Below, piece by piece: positions 1-10,100 of a stretch of 64,000 nt of DNA. How positions within the stretch are numbered: the stretch's first letter is position 1; each line of letters opens with the position of its first letter. This DNA comes from Paenibacillus sp. MAEPY2. Its GTDB lineage: Bacteria > Bacillota > Bacilli > Paenibacillales > Paenibacillaceae. Made by a program: the position numbers and the translations under genes. Where the stretch lies: positions 62,001 to 126,000 of the forward strand of contig NZ_AWUK01000026.1 of the NCBI RefSeq assembly GCF_000499205.1, in the 5' to 3' direction. The notes below the pieces were generated by a model that was not told the origin of the DNA, searched no databases, and saw nothing but the letters and a program-made list of their open reading frames with translations.

Positions 1-1567
1 CAAGATTAGCAGGCGTTGTATCGTGATAAGCGACACCTTCGCCACCTTTCATATAATGAACAGCCTCGATCGTGCCCGGAATCGGCTTGGAAGCGTTCCA
101 TGCACTGCTTCCATTCACATCGTTATTAAAGGCAGTGTAGCCGAAATCCGCATGCGTATCCTCTGTTAGCACACCGATTTTGCCTGCTCCTACATTGGCT
201 GAACGCGTAGCTTTGAACATGCCGTCTACATAGTATTTAAACGTTGATCCCGACTTCTCTATGCGTATGTTATGCCATTTCGCATAATTGAAGTCCGCGG
301 GCAAATTGAATGTTTGCCAAGCCTGATCCACTCCGTTAACCCGGAAAAATGTTTCCAGTCTCTTGTTCTTTGAACTGATCAGTGCAACACCATAATTGTT
401 CTCATCCGTATAGGAGAATGTAGCGCCATATCTCGGATTGGTGGAAGTTCCCCGATTCATTTCCTTCATGTTAAATTCTGCCGTATAATCGGATGCGCTG
501 GTCGAAGCTGTCACTTGTTTGTACCAAGTTGAGCTGCCCAATGAATTTTGCCACATGAGCTCTTGATTGAAGATGCCCCAATTACCACCGTTCACGTTGT
601 TCCAATTGCTCCCGATGGCAGAACGGTCGAAATAGTCGTAGAAAACAGGCATTTCCGGATTGGGTTGATCCGTAGAAGTTGGACCAAGCACGATCATCTT
701 ATCGTTGTTCCATACAATTCGGTCCATGTTCAGATGCCGCAGCGGTCCAATTATTCCGTTACCTTCCAAATTATGATACATCATATAGTGAGTGTCCAGA
801 TTGGGTCCCGTTACTACGGTATTGTGTCCCAATCCCACGGTTGGGCCCTCCGTACGAATTAATACCGGGTTGGTGCTATCAGTTACATATCCGGATCTCG
901 GATCTGTGGTACTAACCGCCACATCCACCCGATATCCTTTGCTAAATACGTGGTTGCCTGTATAGGTCATATAGTATTTTCCATTCCGTTTGAAGACGGT
1001 CGAGCCCTCCGTCCAGCCTCCCATGCCCACTCCTGTTGACGCACTCGTTCCGATCTGAGTGGGGCTGCTCATCGGTGCAGCATCTATGCGGCCTTGCGCG
1101 GCATGATAGAAGCTGAACGAGCCATCATCGTCAATGAACACATTACCGTCAATCGACTTTCCAAGATTGCCAGTCACTACATTGAAAGGTCCGGTAGGAC
1201 TCGTGCTGCTCAGTACGTAATGTCCTTTTCCGGCAGGTGATGTATACATGTAGAACATTCCGTTCCAGTAAACGACTTCAGGAGCATAAGCTCCATGCGT
1301 AATGGGATCTGTTGCAGCCAAGCCGCGGTACGACCAATTCACCAGGTTTTTGGAGCTCCATACTTTGACACCATCGTCCGTATCTCTTGTGCTTACATAC
1401 AGATAATAGTATCCATTAAATTTCAATACATAGGGATCTCCCAATCCGTATTGTCCCCATTCATCCGGTAACGTTTGTGGATTTTGATACGCTGTGGCAG
1501 TGATCGGCACCGAAGAAACCATTAATAAAATGACCATCAGCGTGAACATGAATCGACTCTTCCTCAC
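1..1567 (-). CDS. Secreted GH43 glycosidase with LamG-like and CBM6-like modules (partial)
   Basis: The reading frame enters from the left edge, so the C-terminus is missing; 522 codons are visible. The start is a GTG preceded by a good AGGAGG site. Residues 1-26 form a signal peptide. A GH43 five-bladed propeller follows, with the catalytic-base Asp44 in GLGDPY, a blade motif APEVVYWNG and the probable general acid Glu in GGWTEGS. After it comes a beta-sandwich (FYDYFD to ADFGYTAF) that looks like a LamG/concanavalin module. The visible end, IEAVHYMKGGEGVAYHDT, resembles the start of a CBM6-type sugar-binding domain. The family acts on arabinan, xylan or galactan side chains; the substrate here is unknown. 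A terminator separates it from the upstream operon, so it probably has its own promoter. Confidence 0.85.
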   Translation of the reverse strand, partial: MRKSRFMFTLMVILLMVSSVPITATAYQNPQTLPDEWGQYGLGDPYVLKFNGYYYLYVSTRDTDDGVKVWSSKNLVNWSYRGLAATDPITHGAYAPEVVYWNGMFYMYTSPAGKGHYVLSSTSPTGPFNVVTGNLGKSIDGNVFIDDDGSFSFYHAAQGRIDAAPMSSPTQIGTSASTGVGMGGWTEGSTVFKRNGKYYMTYTGNHVFSKGYRVDVAVSTTDPRSGYVTDSTNPVLIRTEGPTVGLGHNTVVTGPNLDTHYMMYHNLEGNGIIGPLRHLNMDRIVWNNDKMIVLGPTSTDQPNPEMPVFYDYFDRSAIGSNWNNVNGGNWGIFNQELMWQNSLGSSTWYKQVTASTSASDYTAEFNMKEMNRGTSTNPRYGATFSYTDENNYGVALISSKNKRLETFFRVNGVDQAWQTFNLPADFNYAKWHNIRIEKSGSTFKYYVDGMFKATRSANVGAGKIGVLTEDTHADFGYTAFNNDVNGSSAWNASKPIPGTIEAVHYMKGGEGVAYHDTTPANL

Positions 1568-1621
1568 GTTATTTCCTCCTAGTCCGTGTTTTGTTATCCT
1601 TACAAATACATCAAAACTCTT

Positions 1622-1636
1622 TACGTGCGTTTGCAT
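1622..1636 (-). promoter_or_regulatory. Candidate cre (CcpA) site before the secreted GH43
   Basis: On the minus strand ATGCAAACGCACGTA fits the cre consensus WTGNAANCGNWNNCW at all but one position. It lies about 55 bases upstream of the GTG start, where CcpA would block transcription. It was found by eye; CcpA control is inferred. Confidence 0.45.
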
Positions 1637-1848
1637 TCTTACGTCTGAAGGTCTTGTTCTCATCTACCATTGATTAACCGTCATAGCAGTATTAGCAGAG
1701 AAAATTCAGACTCTTCAGTCGGTGTTAAAATCTAGCATAAAGTAAGCCGTTACAAATAGAAATAACATTTCGTTGTCATTTATTTGGCATTTTGTTGGAA
1801 AAAAGTGCTTATCTTTAATTTAGAGCTCGCTCGTTCATACATACAAAA

Positions 1849-1878
1849 AAACCCTCAGGAGAACTCTCCTGAGGGTTT
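1849..1878 (-). terminator. Rho-independent terminator of the locus A operon
   Basis: An inverted repeat of about 14 bases (ACCCTCAGGAGA core) is followed on the minus strand by a run of seven T. It lies 25 bases after the stop of the cytoplasmic GH43 and ends the leftward operon. Confidence 0.9.
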
Positions 1879-1902
1879 GACGTCTATCCAGTTACTTACG
1901 TA

Positions 1903-3231
1903 TTAATCCACGAGCGGGCTGACAGTGAGGCATAAAAGGTTGATCTCCCCATGTCCACCTGATATTTTGATTGTGTTGACATTTCCCGGCTCCAAAGGAA
2001 CGGTAATATTCGTAATCCCGCCAAACTCCTGCAAACCGCCAGTAGATAGCGCGTTCAGCAAGGAATAGTCCTGGTCATTGATCGTCAGATGCAATTTAGC
2101 CAGTCGCTCGCCTGTTGCATAATGAAGCTCAACGGATGCTCTGCCGCCTTCGCCTCCATCCACGTTTTTAAATAAAGCATACGCTTCTGCGGATTGAAGA
2201 TTCCCAACCACAGTTTGACCGGATTGCAATTCCCTGATTTCAGCTCCTCCAAAAACCTGACTGGCTGCACCCGCATAAACCTTCCGTTGCTGGGCAGGGA
2301 CCGGAGCTGGACCGACGGAGGACACACCTTCCCTTGTCTGAACCACAGGTCTGATGGAACCATCCTTATCGAACTCCAGATAGTCAATACATACGCTGCG
2401 AAGTGTACCTTCACCAGAGATAGCTTGATTGTGATAAAAAAGATACCATTGTCCTTTGAATTCCACTACAGAGCCATGGGTTGTAGAACAGCCGGTCGGC
2501 TCCAGAAAAATGCCTCTGTACGTCCATGGACCAAGCGGATTCTCGCTTGTTGCGTATCTCATGCGGTTGTTACCTTCCAAATTATCGGCATAGGTTAGAT
2601 AGTACAGATCGTTTCTCTTGAACACCCAGGCCGCTTCATGAAAATCCTCGAGCCCTAGCATTCCTGTCATGCCATCTTCCAGGGACACCATATCTTCATT
2701 GAGCTTGCCTCCCAGACAGACACTTCCGCCACCATAATAGATATAAGCACTGTTGTCATCGTCTACAAGTACACACGGGTCAATCAATGCAAACCCGCCA
2801 AGACCCTCGATATACCCCTGATCCGTATATCCATGTGCGGGGTAACTGCTCGTGGCAACCCCGATTTTCCAGGAATCGTTCCAGTTCGAATCGCTCGGAT
2901 GCGGATAATAGAAGTAATAGGTTCCATTCTTGTACGCACAGTCTGGCGCCCACATGAAACCTCCCTCTTGCCTGCCCCAGGAAACATCATCCGAACGAAG
3001 TATTTCCCCTTCGTCTACCCAGTTAACCATGTCCTCCGAGGAGAATACATGATATCTGTCCATGAGATCGCATCCTCTGGCTGGGTCCATATCATGAGAT
3101 GCGTAAATGTAAATTTTACCGTCATTCCATACATGAGCGGACGGGTCCGCTGTATATATGGATGTAATTACTGGATTCAGGGATGTCGTCTTTTGGCGTG
3201 TGGTTTCAAAGCCTGTATGGTTCGTAGTCAT
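1903..3231 (-). CDS. Cytoplasmic GH43 glycosidase with C-terminal CBM6-like domain
   Basis: 442 residues with no signal peptide, so it should act on imported oligosaccharides. The GH43 propeller spans about residues 20-310. The three acidic residues are visible as Asp29 (YTADPSAH), Asp151 (LIDPCVLVDDD) and Glu199 (FHEAAWVFKR). Residues 315-442 form a beta-rich CBM6-like module (GGAEIRELQSG through GHGEINLLCL). Family members are arabinofuranosidases, xylosidases or exo-galactanases; the bond cleaved cannot be read from sequence. It starts at an ATG with AGGAGG 7 bases upstream, 52 bases after the GH71/99-like gene, and is the last gene of the operon. Confidence 0.88.
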   Translation of the reverse strand: MTTNHTGFETTRQKTTSLNPVITSIYTADPSAHVWNDGKIYIYASHDMDPARGCDLMDRYHVFSSEDMVNWVDEGEILRSDDVSWGRQEGGFMWAPDCAYKNGTYYFYYPHPSDSNWNDSWKIGVATSSYPAHGYTDQGYIEGLGGFALIDPCVLVDDDNSAYIYYGGGSVCLGGKLNEDMVSLEDGMTGMLGLEDFHEAAWVFKRNDLYYLTYADNLEGNNRMRYATSENPLGPWTYRGIFLEPTGCSTTHGSVVEFKGQWYLFYHNQAISGEGTLRSVCIDYLEFDKDGSIRPVVQTREGVSSVGPAPVPAQQRKVYAGAASQVFGGAEIRELQSGQTVVGNLQSAEAYALFKNVDGGEGGRASVELHYATGERLAKLHLTINDQDYSLLNALSTGGLQEFGGITNITVPLEPGNVNTIKISGGHGEINLLCLTVSPLVD

Positions 3232-3283
3232 TTTAAATCCTCCTGAACGTATATTTCCTTGTTAAAATCATGCATACTTTGCT

Positions 3284-4975
3284 CTATTGATGACTCGTTG
3301 GATGATTTGCCGTCAATGGAATCTGGTTTTTGAACATACGGTTAATATCCCCTGCAAGTCGGAGATAAAAGTCCGATGATACGGAAACACCGTCGGCATC
3401 CAACGTCAGAAAATATTGATTGGTTGGAATCATGGAGCTGTTCTCTGCCATCTTGGCAATGGCTGTACCTTCATCGTATTCGTCAAACATTGCAATATAT
3501 CCGGTATTGATACCGATGCTCTTCAGATTGTAGGCCTGCCTCCACATAAAGTCCCCATGCAGACGCGGGTTCTCATTTCTTGGGCCACCAGTCATGTTTG
3601 ACCAAGCTGAGCCAGGCCAGATCACTGGTTGATAGTCAATTCCATTCTGCTGGGTAAAGGTCAGATCGGGCTGAAGCTGATTGGTTTTGAAGCTGTCCGC
3701 TTGCTGAATCGTGCCGAAGCGGGCAACAGACCAAGGCGAGATCATATCCAATGATTTGTAGACATTCATAAAATCAGATCGGGAGTCATTATTGCCCGTT
3801 CTCCAATACGTAGGCACGCCACCAATGACATAGATTCCCTGATTTTTGAACCAACCGATCAAATCGGCTGCTTCTGCAGCAGTACCAGGACGATCCGTAA
3901 ACCCAATACCCCAAATACAGACAACCATCTTGCCGTTCTGCTTCGCATAGGCGGATGATGATGGAAGGTGCATGTTGTTCACGACATTGGTCGTCCAGTC
4001 ATGCTTAACCGCCTGCACCCAATTACTCGCATTCATTCCTGTAATGTCGTACATGACATAGAACTTGCGATTGTAAGCTTCCGCAGCATTCTTAACCTTG
4101 ACGGCTACGCTGTCCCGGTTGCTCTTCCAATTGTTAGGTGTGTCGCTCTCATCTGCGCCGAACCGTTGTAATGCTGCACCGTCAATATTGTAGGTTTGCA
4201 TCCATTCAAAGTGCTTGTTGACCGTCTCCTGATCATATGTGGAGAACAGCTTGGCAGGAGAACCATTGCCGAGGTTCGCCAAACTTGTCTGATACAGCTT
4301 GGAATATTCCCGAAGGTCCGGGTACAGTTCGAAATTCACATTGTTATTTGCTGATGGAGCACTGCTATTTTTGGACCAATGCACCCAGCCTCCGTTCGGC
4401 GAACCGTCTCCCGCTGCGTTGAACCAGCCTTGATACCCGGCATACAGTTTGCCTACGACATCTCCTCCGCCGCCAGCGGCGGAGGCACTGAATTTGAACC
4501 AGAGCAGATTGAACAAATTCCCGGTTCCTCCAGTGAATTTAAGGTAGACCGTGTGGACACCAGTGGCACCACTGATCGACCCCGACTTGGTTTGCCACGA
4601 TTGCCACCCGCCCGTACTCGGAACAGCAACAGTTCCTGCGAGTGTTCCATTAAGGCTATCCAGACGAACCTCAATGGTACCGCCACTGTTGTTGCTGGCC
4701 ACTCTCACGTCGATCGAATTGGCACCGCTGCCAAAATCTACATTGTTAAATACGATGTAATCGCCATTGTCTATAAATGCGACGTTTTGCCCGCCCTCGC
4801 TGGAGCTTTCCAGTTGGACTCCGGATTGGCTGTTGTAGCTGGAAGCCTGCGTTTGATTAAAAGCGGATGCTGCCGACACGATGGAAGGAGAAATAGACAA
4901 ACACAACGTAAGAATCAATAATGCCGCACTTGCAAAAGCCAATACTCTCTTGCTTTTTTGCATGAAATTTAGCAT
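3284..4975 (-). CDS. Secreted GH71/99-like glycosidase with N-terminal carbohydrate-binding module
   Basis: 563 residues. A signal peptide (about 1-35) is followed by a CBM6-type beta-sandwich (36-170; FIDNGDYIVFNNVDFG, typical strand pattern). A TIM-barrel region (about 178-560) carries the pattern of the GH71/GH99-like group: KLYAGYQGWF at its start, the NIDGAALQRFG and KFYVMYDITG strands, and the acidic FDEYDEGTA segment near the end. GH99 enzymes are endo-alpha-mannosidases and GH71 enzymes alpha-1,3-glucanases; bacterial proteins of this shape are often only called xylosidase/arabinosidase-like. Two GH38 enzymes and a GH76 in the window make an alpha-mannoside substrate plausible, but this is inference. 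Confidence 0.8.
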   Translation of the reverse strand: MLNFMQKSKRVLAFASAALLILTLCLSISPSIVSAASAFNQTQASSYNSQSGVQLESSSEGGQNVAFIDNGDYIVFNNVDFGSGANSIDVRVASNNSGGTIEVRLDSLNGTLAGTVAVPSTGGWQSWQTKSGSISGATGVHTVYLKFTGGTGNLFNLLWFKFSASAAGGGGDVVGKLYAGYQGWFNAAGDGSPNGGWVHWSKNSSAPSANNNVNFELYPDLREYSKLYQTSLANLGNGSPAKLFSTYDQETVNKHFEWMQTYNIDGAALQRFGADESDTPNNWKSNRDSVAVKVKNAAEAYNRKFYVMYDITGMNASNWVQAVKHDWTTNVVNNMHLPSSSAYAKQNGKMVVCIWGIGFTDRPGTAAEAADLIGWFKNQGIYVIGGVPTYWRTGNNDSRSDFMNVYKSLDMISPWSVARFGTIQQADSFKTNQLQPDLTFTQQNGIDYQPVIWPGSAWSNMTGGPRNENPRLHGDFMWRQAYNLKSIGINTGYIAMFDEYDEGTAIAKMAENSSMIPTNQYFLTLDADGVSVSSDFYLRLAGDINRMFKNQIPLTANHPTSHQ

Positions 4976-5008
4976 AATATCCCCCTATTCATTTTAGTTG
5001 CGTGCGAG

Positions 5009-5851
5009 TTACTCCTGTTGATCATCTGTCCACGAATGCTTCGGACCCCAAGATAGAACCTCTTTCGCCAGTCCATTGCTGACAATGGCTTCTCGATTAG
5101 GGAATTTTGTCCGCAGGTCGTTTACATCGGAATAAAAGGTGCCCAGCAGTTCTGCCGTTTGGCGATCACTTAACGTATCATTAGCGGTAACATTAACATG
5201 AACAGCCCCATCATAATCGACATGCAGAGCAGCCAGACAAGCATCAACCGCATCCCTGATATCAATGTAACTCCACAATATATGCTTGAACGTTTCGGCC
5301 TTCGCAATAGCCAGATGTCTGTACTCTCCCGGTCCAACAATCATCGAAAAACGGAGTGAAATCACCTGCATCCCGCTTCTCCGATGAAACATTTCGGCAG
5401 TGATCTCATTTACGATTTTGGACAGACCGTAACATTCCTGTGGCTGCTGCGGATGCTGTTCATCCACCGGGAAATAATCGGGCGAAAAACGTTTGTTTGC
5501 CCAGGCAAATCCGTAGGATGATTCACTGGAGCCCATGACCACCTTTTGTATACCGAGCATAGAAGCTGCTTCCAGCACATGGTATCCGGAAAGAGTATTA
5601 TTGGCGAAAATGTAGGTGTGAGGGTAGTGAAGCGGCGCAGGAATCGCGGCCAGATGGATGATGGCATCCACTCCGGCAAGCGCTCCCACGACTTGACCGT
5701 AATCGTTCAGATCGACATTGATCTGCCTGCAACGGACCCGATCAGACAGATGATTATCCAGCGATACGACATCATGACCCTGTAATTGCAGCTTCTCAAT
5801 GACCTGTGAACCCAGCTTTCCGCCTCCGCCTGTAACTGCAATCGTCTTCAT
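5009..5851 (-). CDS. NAD-dependent epimerase/dehydratase family protein (extended SDR)
   Basis: 280 residues from the ATG at 5851, chosen because AGGAGAG lies 8 bases upstream and the protein then begins directly with the Rossmann strand MKTIAVTGG; an in-frame upstream GTG would add ten unlikely residues. The glycine-rich TGGGGKLG motif (residues 7-14) and the catalytic Tyr141-xxx-Lys145 pair are present, as is the GSSESSYG serine region. Size and pattern are closest to uronate dehydrogenases and UDP-glucose 4-epimerase-like proteins. Its place 34 bases after an enolase-superfamily dehydratase gene suggests the two handle a sugar acid or aldose released by the locus enzymes. The exact reaction is not known. 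Confidence 0.82.
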   Translation of the reverse strand: MKTIAVTGGGGKLGSQVIEKLQLQGHDVVSLDNHLSDRVRCRQINVDLNDYGQVVGALAGVDAIIHLAAIPAPLHYPHTYIFANNTLSGYHVLEAASMLGIQKVVMGSSESSYGFAWANKRFSPDYFPVDEQHPQQPQECYGLSKIVNEITAEMFHRRSGMQVISLRFSMIVGPGEYRHLAIAKAETFKHILWSYIDIRDAVDACLAALHVDYDGAVHVNVTANDTLSDRQTAELLGTFYSDVNDLRTKFPNREAIVSNGLAKEVLSWGPKHSWTDDQQE

Positions 5852-5885
5852 TCCTATATCTCTCCTGTCTGTTCTTGTCACTTGG

Positions 5886-7109
5886 TTATGGTCGCACCAA
5901 TGTCCCGTCTGCTTTGCGGTCCAGAGGATACGGCCGATAGTATTTGTTAGGATCCCACGAGTCGTTCAGCAGCGATTTGGCTTTCACTTCATCCAGATCA
6001 ATGCCCAGCCCCGGCTTCTCGGACGGGTAGAGATATCCTCCTTCTCTCACGACGTGTCCCGGGAAAGCTTCCAGCTCATGGGATTTAAAATGATTGATTT
6101 CCTGAATACCAAAGTTCCACAGGGCCATATCCAGATGGACAGCTGCCGCCTGGTTAACGGGATCATTCTCCCCGCCCTCCTGCCAGGCTGTTCGTACACC
6201 GTAGGATTCGCCCAGCGTGGCAATCTTACGGCAAGCACTAATTCCGCCTGCCTTGGATACGCGAACTCTAATGAAATCGATCAACTTCTCCTGAATCAGA
6301 CCGGTCCACTCCTCGGGATTAACAAATAATTCTCCCACTGCCTGCGGCGTCGCGCTCTGCTGACGAAGCTGTCGATACCATCCGATCTGTTCCGGAGCAA
6401 GTGCATCCTCCAAAAAGAAAAGATGATAGGGCTCAAGTCGTTTCGACAGCTGAATGGCATGAATGGGAGACAGATGTTCATGCACATCATGGGTAAACTG
6501 AATCCCATTGCCAAATTCCAGACGAAGCTTCTCGAACATGTCAGGGATGGCATGCAGATACGCATGTTCATCGAATACAGGACCGCTGCTCCATGGCTCG
6601 CGTGGTAAATTCGCTTCCTTGCCGCTGATAAATCCCCCGCCACCGTAGCCTCCCATCTGCACTCGAATGACCGTATACCCTTCTTCCATAAAACGAGATA
6701 CATCTTCTTTCAACTCGCTGATATCAGCGCCTCCGGCATGGCCGTAACAGGGAACCGCCGCACGGCAGGCGCCTCCTAACAATTGATAAACCGGCAAATT
6801 CGCTTCCTTGCCCTTGATATCCCACAGAGCCATGTCAATTCCACCAATGGCTGTATGAAGAATTGCCCCGTTTCTCCAATATCCGCTCATATGCATGAGA
6901 TGCCACAAATCTTCAATTTGAGATGCATCCCTCCCCAAGAGTAATGGTGCCAGCAATTGTTCTATGACCTGTACCACCGCTTCGGGGTTATAAAGATCAG
7001 AAGCAGACCCCAGTCCGTAAAGACCATCCTGATCTGTCGAAATCTTCACAATTGTCCAGCTTCCGTCGTGCCTTGTGCGTATACATTCTATCCGTGTAAT
7101 TTTAGCCAT
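5886..7109 (-). CDS. Mandelate racemase/enolase-superfamily sugar acid dehydratase (RspA/ManD-like)
   Basis: 407 residues. The N-terminal capping domain is followed by a beta/alpha barrel. The three metal ligands are clear: Asp208 (THDVHEHLSP), Glu234 (LEDAL) and Glu260 (GELF). Arg149-x-Gln and His210 match the mannonate dehydratase/RspA subgroup, which dehydrates D-mannonate-type sugar acids to 2-keto-3-deoxy acids. The segment that reads WHGPGD in typical RspA/ManD proteins is WQEGGEND here, so a usual histidine is Gln310 and the substrate may differ. It is in the operon with an SDR dehydrogenase, consistent with an oxidative sugar route. It is cytoplasmic. Confidence 0.85.
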   Translation of the reverse strand: MAKITRIECIRTRHDGSWTIVKISTDQDGLYGLGSASDLYNPEAVVQVIEQLLAPLLLGRDASQIEDLWHLMHMSGYWRNGAILHTAIGGIDMALWDIKGKEANLPVYQLLGGACRAAVPCYGHAGGADISELKEDVSRFMEEGYTVIRVQMGGYGGGGFISGKEANLPREPWSSGPVFDEHAYLHAIPDMFEKLRLEFGNGIQFTHDVHEHLSPIHAIQLSKRLEPYHLFFLEDALAPEQIGWYRQLRQQSATPQAVGELFVNPEEWTGLIQEKLIDFIRVRVSKAGGISACRKIATLGESYGVRTAWQEGGENDPVNQAAAVHLDMALWNFGIQEINHFKSHELEAFPGHVVREGGYLYPSEKPGLGIDLDEVKAKSLLNDSWDPNKYYRPYPLDRKADGTLVRP

Positions 7110-7151
7110 GCGTTCACTCTCCTCTGCTCCATTTCGATCCTCCTGAAAGAT

Positions 7152-10100
7152 TTAAGGCAAACGGTTGTATAAGCGATACAGTAGCACTGCTGTCTCAGCA
7201 CGAGTCAGTGTATTTTCCGGATGGAAATGGCCATTACTCCCTTCCATAATGGTTGATCTGGTTAACGAATCAATGGCATCGCGGGCATAAGCCTTGATCA
7301 AGTGCTTATCTTTATAATCATCCAGACCGGATTCACCTTCAGGAAGAGGCTGCATCCCGATAACTTCCATAGCTCGGTAGATCATAATCGCTGCTTCTTC
7401 CCGGGTAATTGGAGACGCTGGCGAGAATAGATTGGCCCCTGATCCTTGAATGATACCCAGTGTTCTGGCGGTATTCACGGACTGTTCGTAATAAACATGC
7501 TCAGGAACATCCACGAAGCGTTTCACGTTTGTTGCCTGCTCTGAATATAGTTCCAAGGCATTGGTGAGCAACGTTATGAAATCCGCTCGGCGGATCATGG
7601 ATTGAGGCTGATATTCTGCCTTTGACATTCCACGAATGACCCCTTTGGACACCAGAACTTCGATGGCATGGCGGGCCCAGGATAACTGCCGGATATCCTG
7701 GAATGTTTGATTATCATGTGTAATTGTGTAAACCCCGTTTTGCCGTGCTTTAAATACCATTTGCTCCGATTTTTCATCAAACTTCCCATTCGGAACGGAG
7801 ATCACTTGTCCGTCCTCCGTTATACGTCGCACTGCGAGTTTTTCCGGGTCCAGAAGTTCAGTTTCGTTAGGCTGATAAGGTAAACGTACTGTGATTGGCG
7901 TCATGGGATTTTGCCAGGCAACAGATTTGCCATTCGATATCACAGATAATGTAATCGCAGGCTTCTCTCCGAAGTCTGATTTCATTTTGGCACTCCAATG
8001 GCTTTGGTCCGCCTTGCTTAGTTCCAAGGTAATACTCTCTCCAAGCTTTTCTTTGGTATTGACGAGCAAACTGCTCGGAACCAGAAGTCCTCCCAATGCT
8101 GTTCGAATTTCCAGCCACTGAGTAGACGATGTTTCCTGCAAAAAGCTCGATGGAAGTGTCAGAGCATAACCTTGAGCACCATCCACATATTCCAAATCCA
8201 CAATCAGCTTCTTTTTCCCGTCCTGATCAGGAGTGATGCGCTGGAAGGCTTCCTCCATCATCTTGTTGGTGAGCTCGGCTGTTGCCAATGTAGCAGACTT
8301 ATCCAGCTTGGGCTGGAGCTGCAATGTAGCCTTAGGAGTGGCAGGTGTTTCTTCTTTCTTCCCTCCAGTCGTAGAGCCTGCCCCAGCGCCTGGTTCTGAT
8401 CCCGAACCCGAGCCAGGGTGTGGATTTGGTCCCCCGGGGTTTGGATTGGAACCTGATGTAAGAGCAGCGAGTCTCGCAAGTAATGATGACTTCAACGTTC
8501 CACCCGGTAGCAGATTGACAAAGTTGGATGCTGTATCTAAAGAGGTAACATCTTTCTTTTGCTCCGCAGTACGAACACTCACCTCAGCCGATTTCTCCAG
8601 CAATGTCACATAATCACCCGTGAGCAGGTACAAGTTTCCGAATAATCGTGCATCTTTACTTGTACCGATTCCTCCATTAAACTCCATAAAGCCTGATCGC
8701 CCTTCCCCATCGTTTTCATTGACAAGCAATGCAAAGCCTATGGGTTTATCCGGTCGGAACGTGTACCCTTCCTGATGAAGTGCAGCGAAAGGCAACGTAA
8801 TTTCATAATGCGTAATATGGGTCGTCTCATCCCGGATAATGGTAGCGGAAGCGGATTCCAATATACCTGTAGCAACACCTTCCGGAGCTCTCCATCTCCA
8901 TTTCGTGATGACACCTTCCTGATTCACTGCAAAACCAAGCTCATTCACCTGTTTGCTTGCGGCCCCATCTTCTTTGCCAAGATCAATACCCAGCTGCAAG
9001 CTGTCCCCCTGCCATATGTCGCCATTAGTATTGGATTGATGGTGAACATCGTCCTTGACGTCTACCTTGAGTACCAGATTTTCCGAATCCCAACTTGCTT
9101 TAGCTTGAATACTGAGATCATTCGGTCCTCCCCAGCTTCCACCGACGCTGTTGTAATGCTCCGGACTGGACACCTCAATGAACGGCAACGTTCCAACAGC
9201 ATCCTTCTTCGCAGCAAAGGATTGTGAAAGCTTGACTGAAGTGTCATAACGGAACCCGTTCTCAAGCGTTACTCTGAATTTGAGCAAGTCACTTGATATA
9301 TAGGGAAGCGCCGCATCCATGCTTTTTCCAATACCGAGTCCTTCAAAACGAACTGGCTTAAACATCCCATGATACCCACTCGGCTCAATCAATTCGATCT
9401 GCCCTTTCAGCAAAGCCGCACCTGCAATATTCGTCAAAGTCAGCGTGCTTCCAGGTTCACCAGGTTTGGATGGATCATACCCCAGCTGGTTCAACTTGAG
9501 CCCTAAAGGAAACAGATTTGTACCCGTCACTTTTCCAGGAGGTGCCTCATTCTCAATTTGAAAACCGCCATTAAACAGGTTGTTGGATATCACCATCTTC
9601 TCTATATCTGGACCTGCAACCACATGATTCGTACGAGGCTGTTGAAAATAGGAATTGTAGAGGGTAATATCACCACCAATGGCGTTAATGCCGATTTCAC
9701 CAACGTTCGTGAAGTTGCCCTGCTGTATGCGGATATCTCCTCCGTGAATATCAAAGGACCTTGTTGTGTCTCCCCACATGGACGTATTGAAGAACACTGC
9801 TTTCGATCCAAAATTTGGCCCAACCTCCACGTAAACCTTGTCTGTTGTACTCATGGAAACAAGCTCTGTGTTGATAAACGAAAGACCTGCTGATCCCGCA
9901 TGTTGTAATACGGCTCCCTTTTTGCTGCCATCGGTGCCATGACCAATAACGACAGCTTCGGGCCTTCTTCCATTCTGTTCTTCAAAATGAATACCGTACT
10001 TTGAACCGTACACAAATGTATTGAAAATAACCTGATTGGTAACATCACCAATACGGAAGGCGTCCAAATTCTCTTTTTGATAATTCCAAATTTGATTAAA

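Larger units (their letters stand above)
1568..1902. other. Intergenic region between the two GH43 genes
   Basis: These 335 bases hold the ribosome binding site and cre-like site of the secreted GH43 near the left end and the terminator of the upstream operon near the right end. The AT-rich middle probably contains the promoter of the left-edge GH43, but I could not pick a convincing -35/-10 pair. No gene is seen. Confidence 0.6.
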
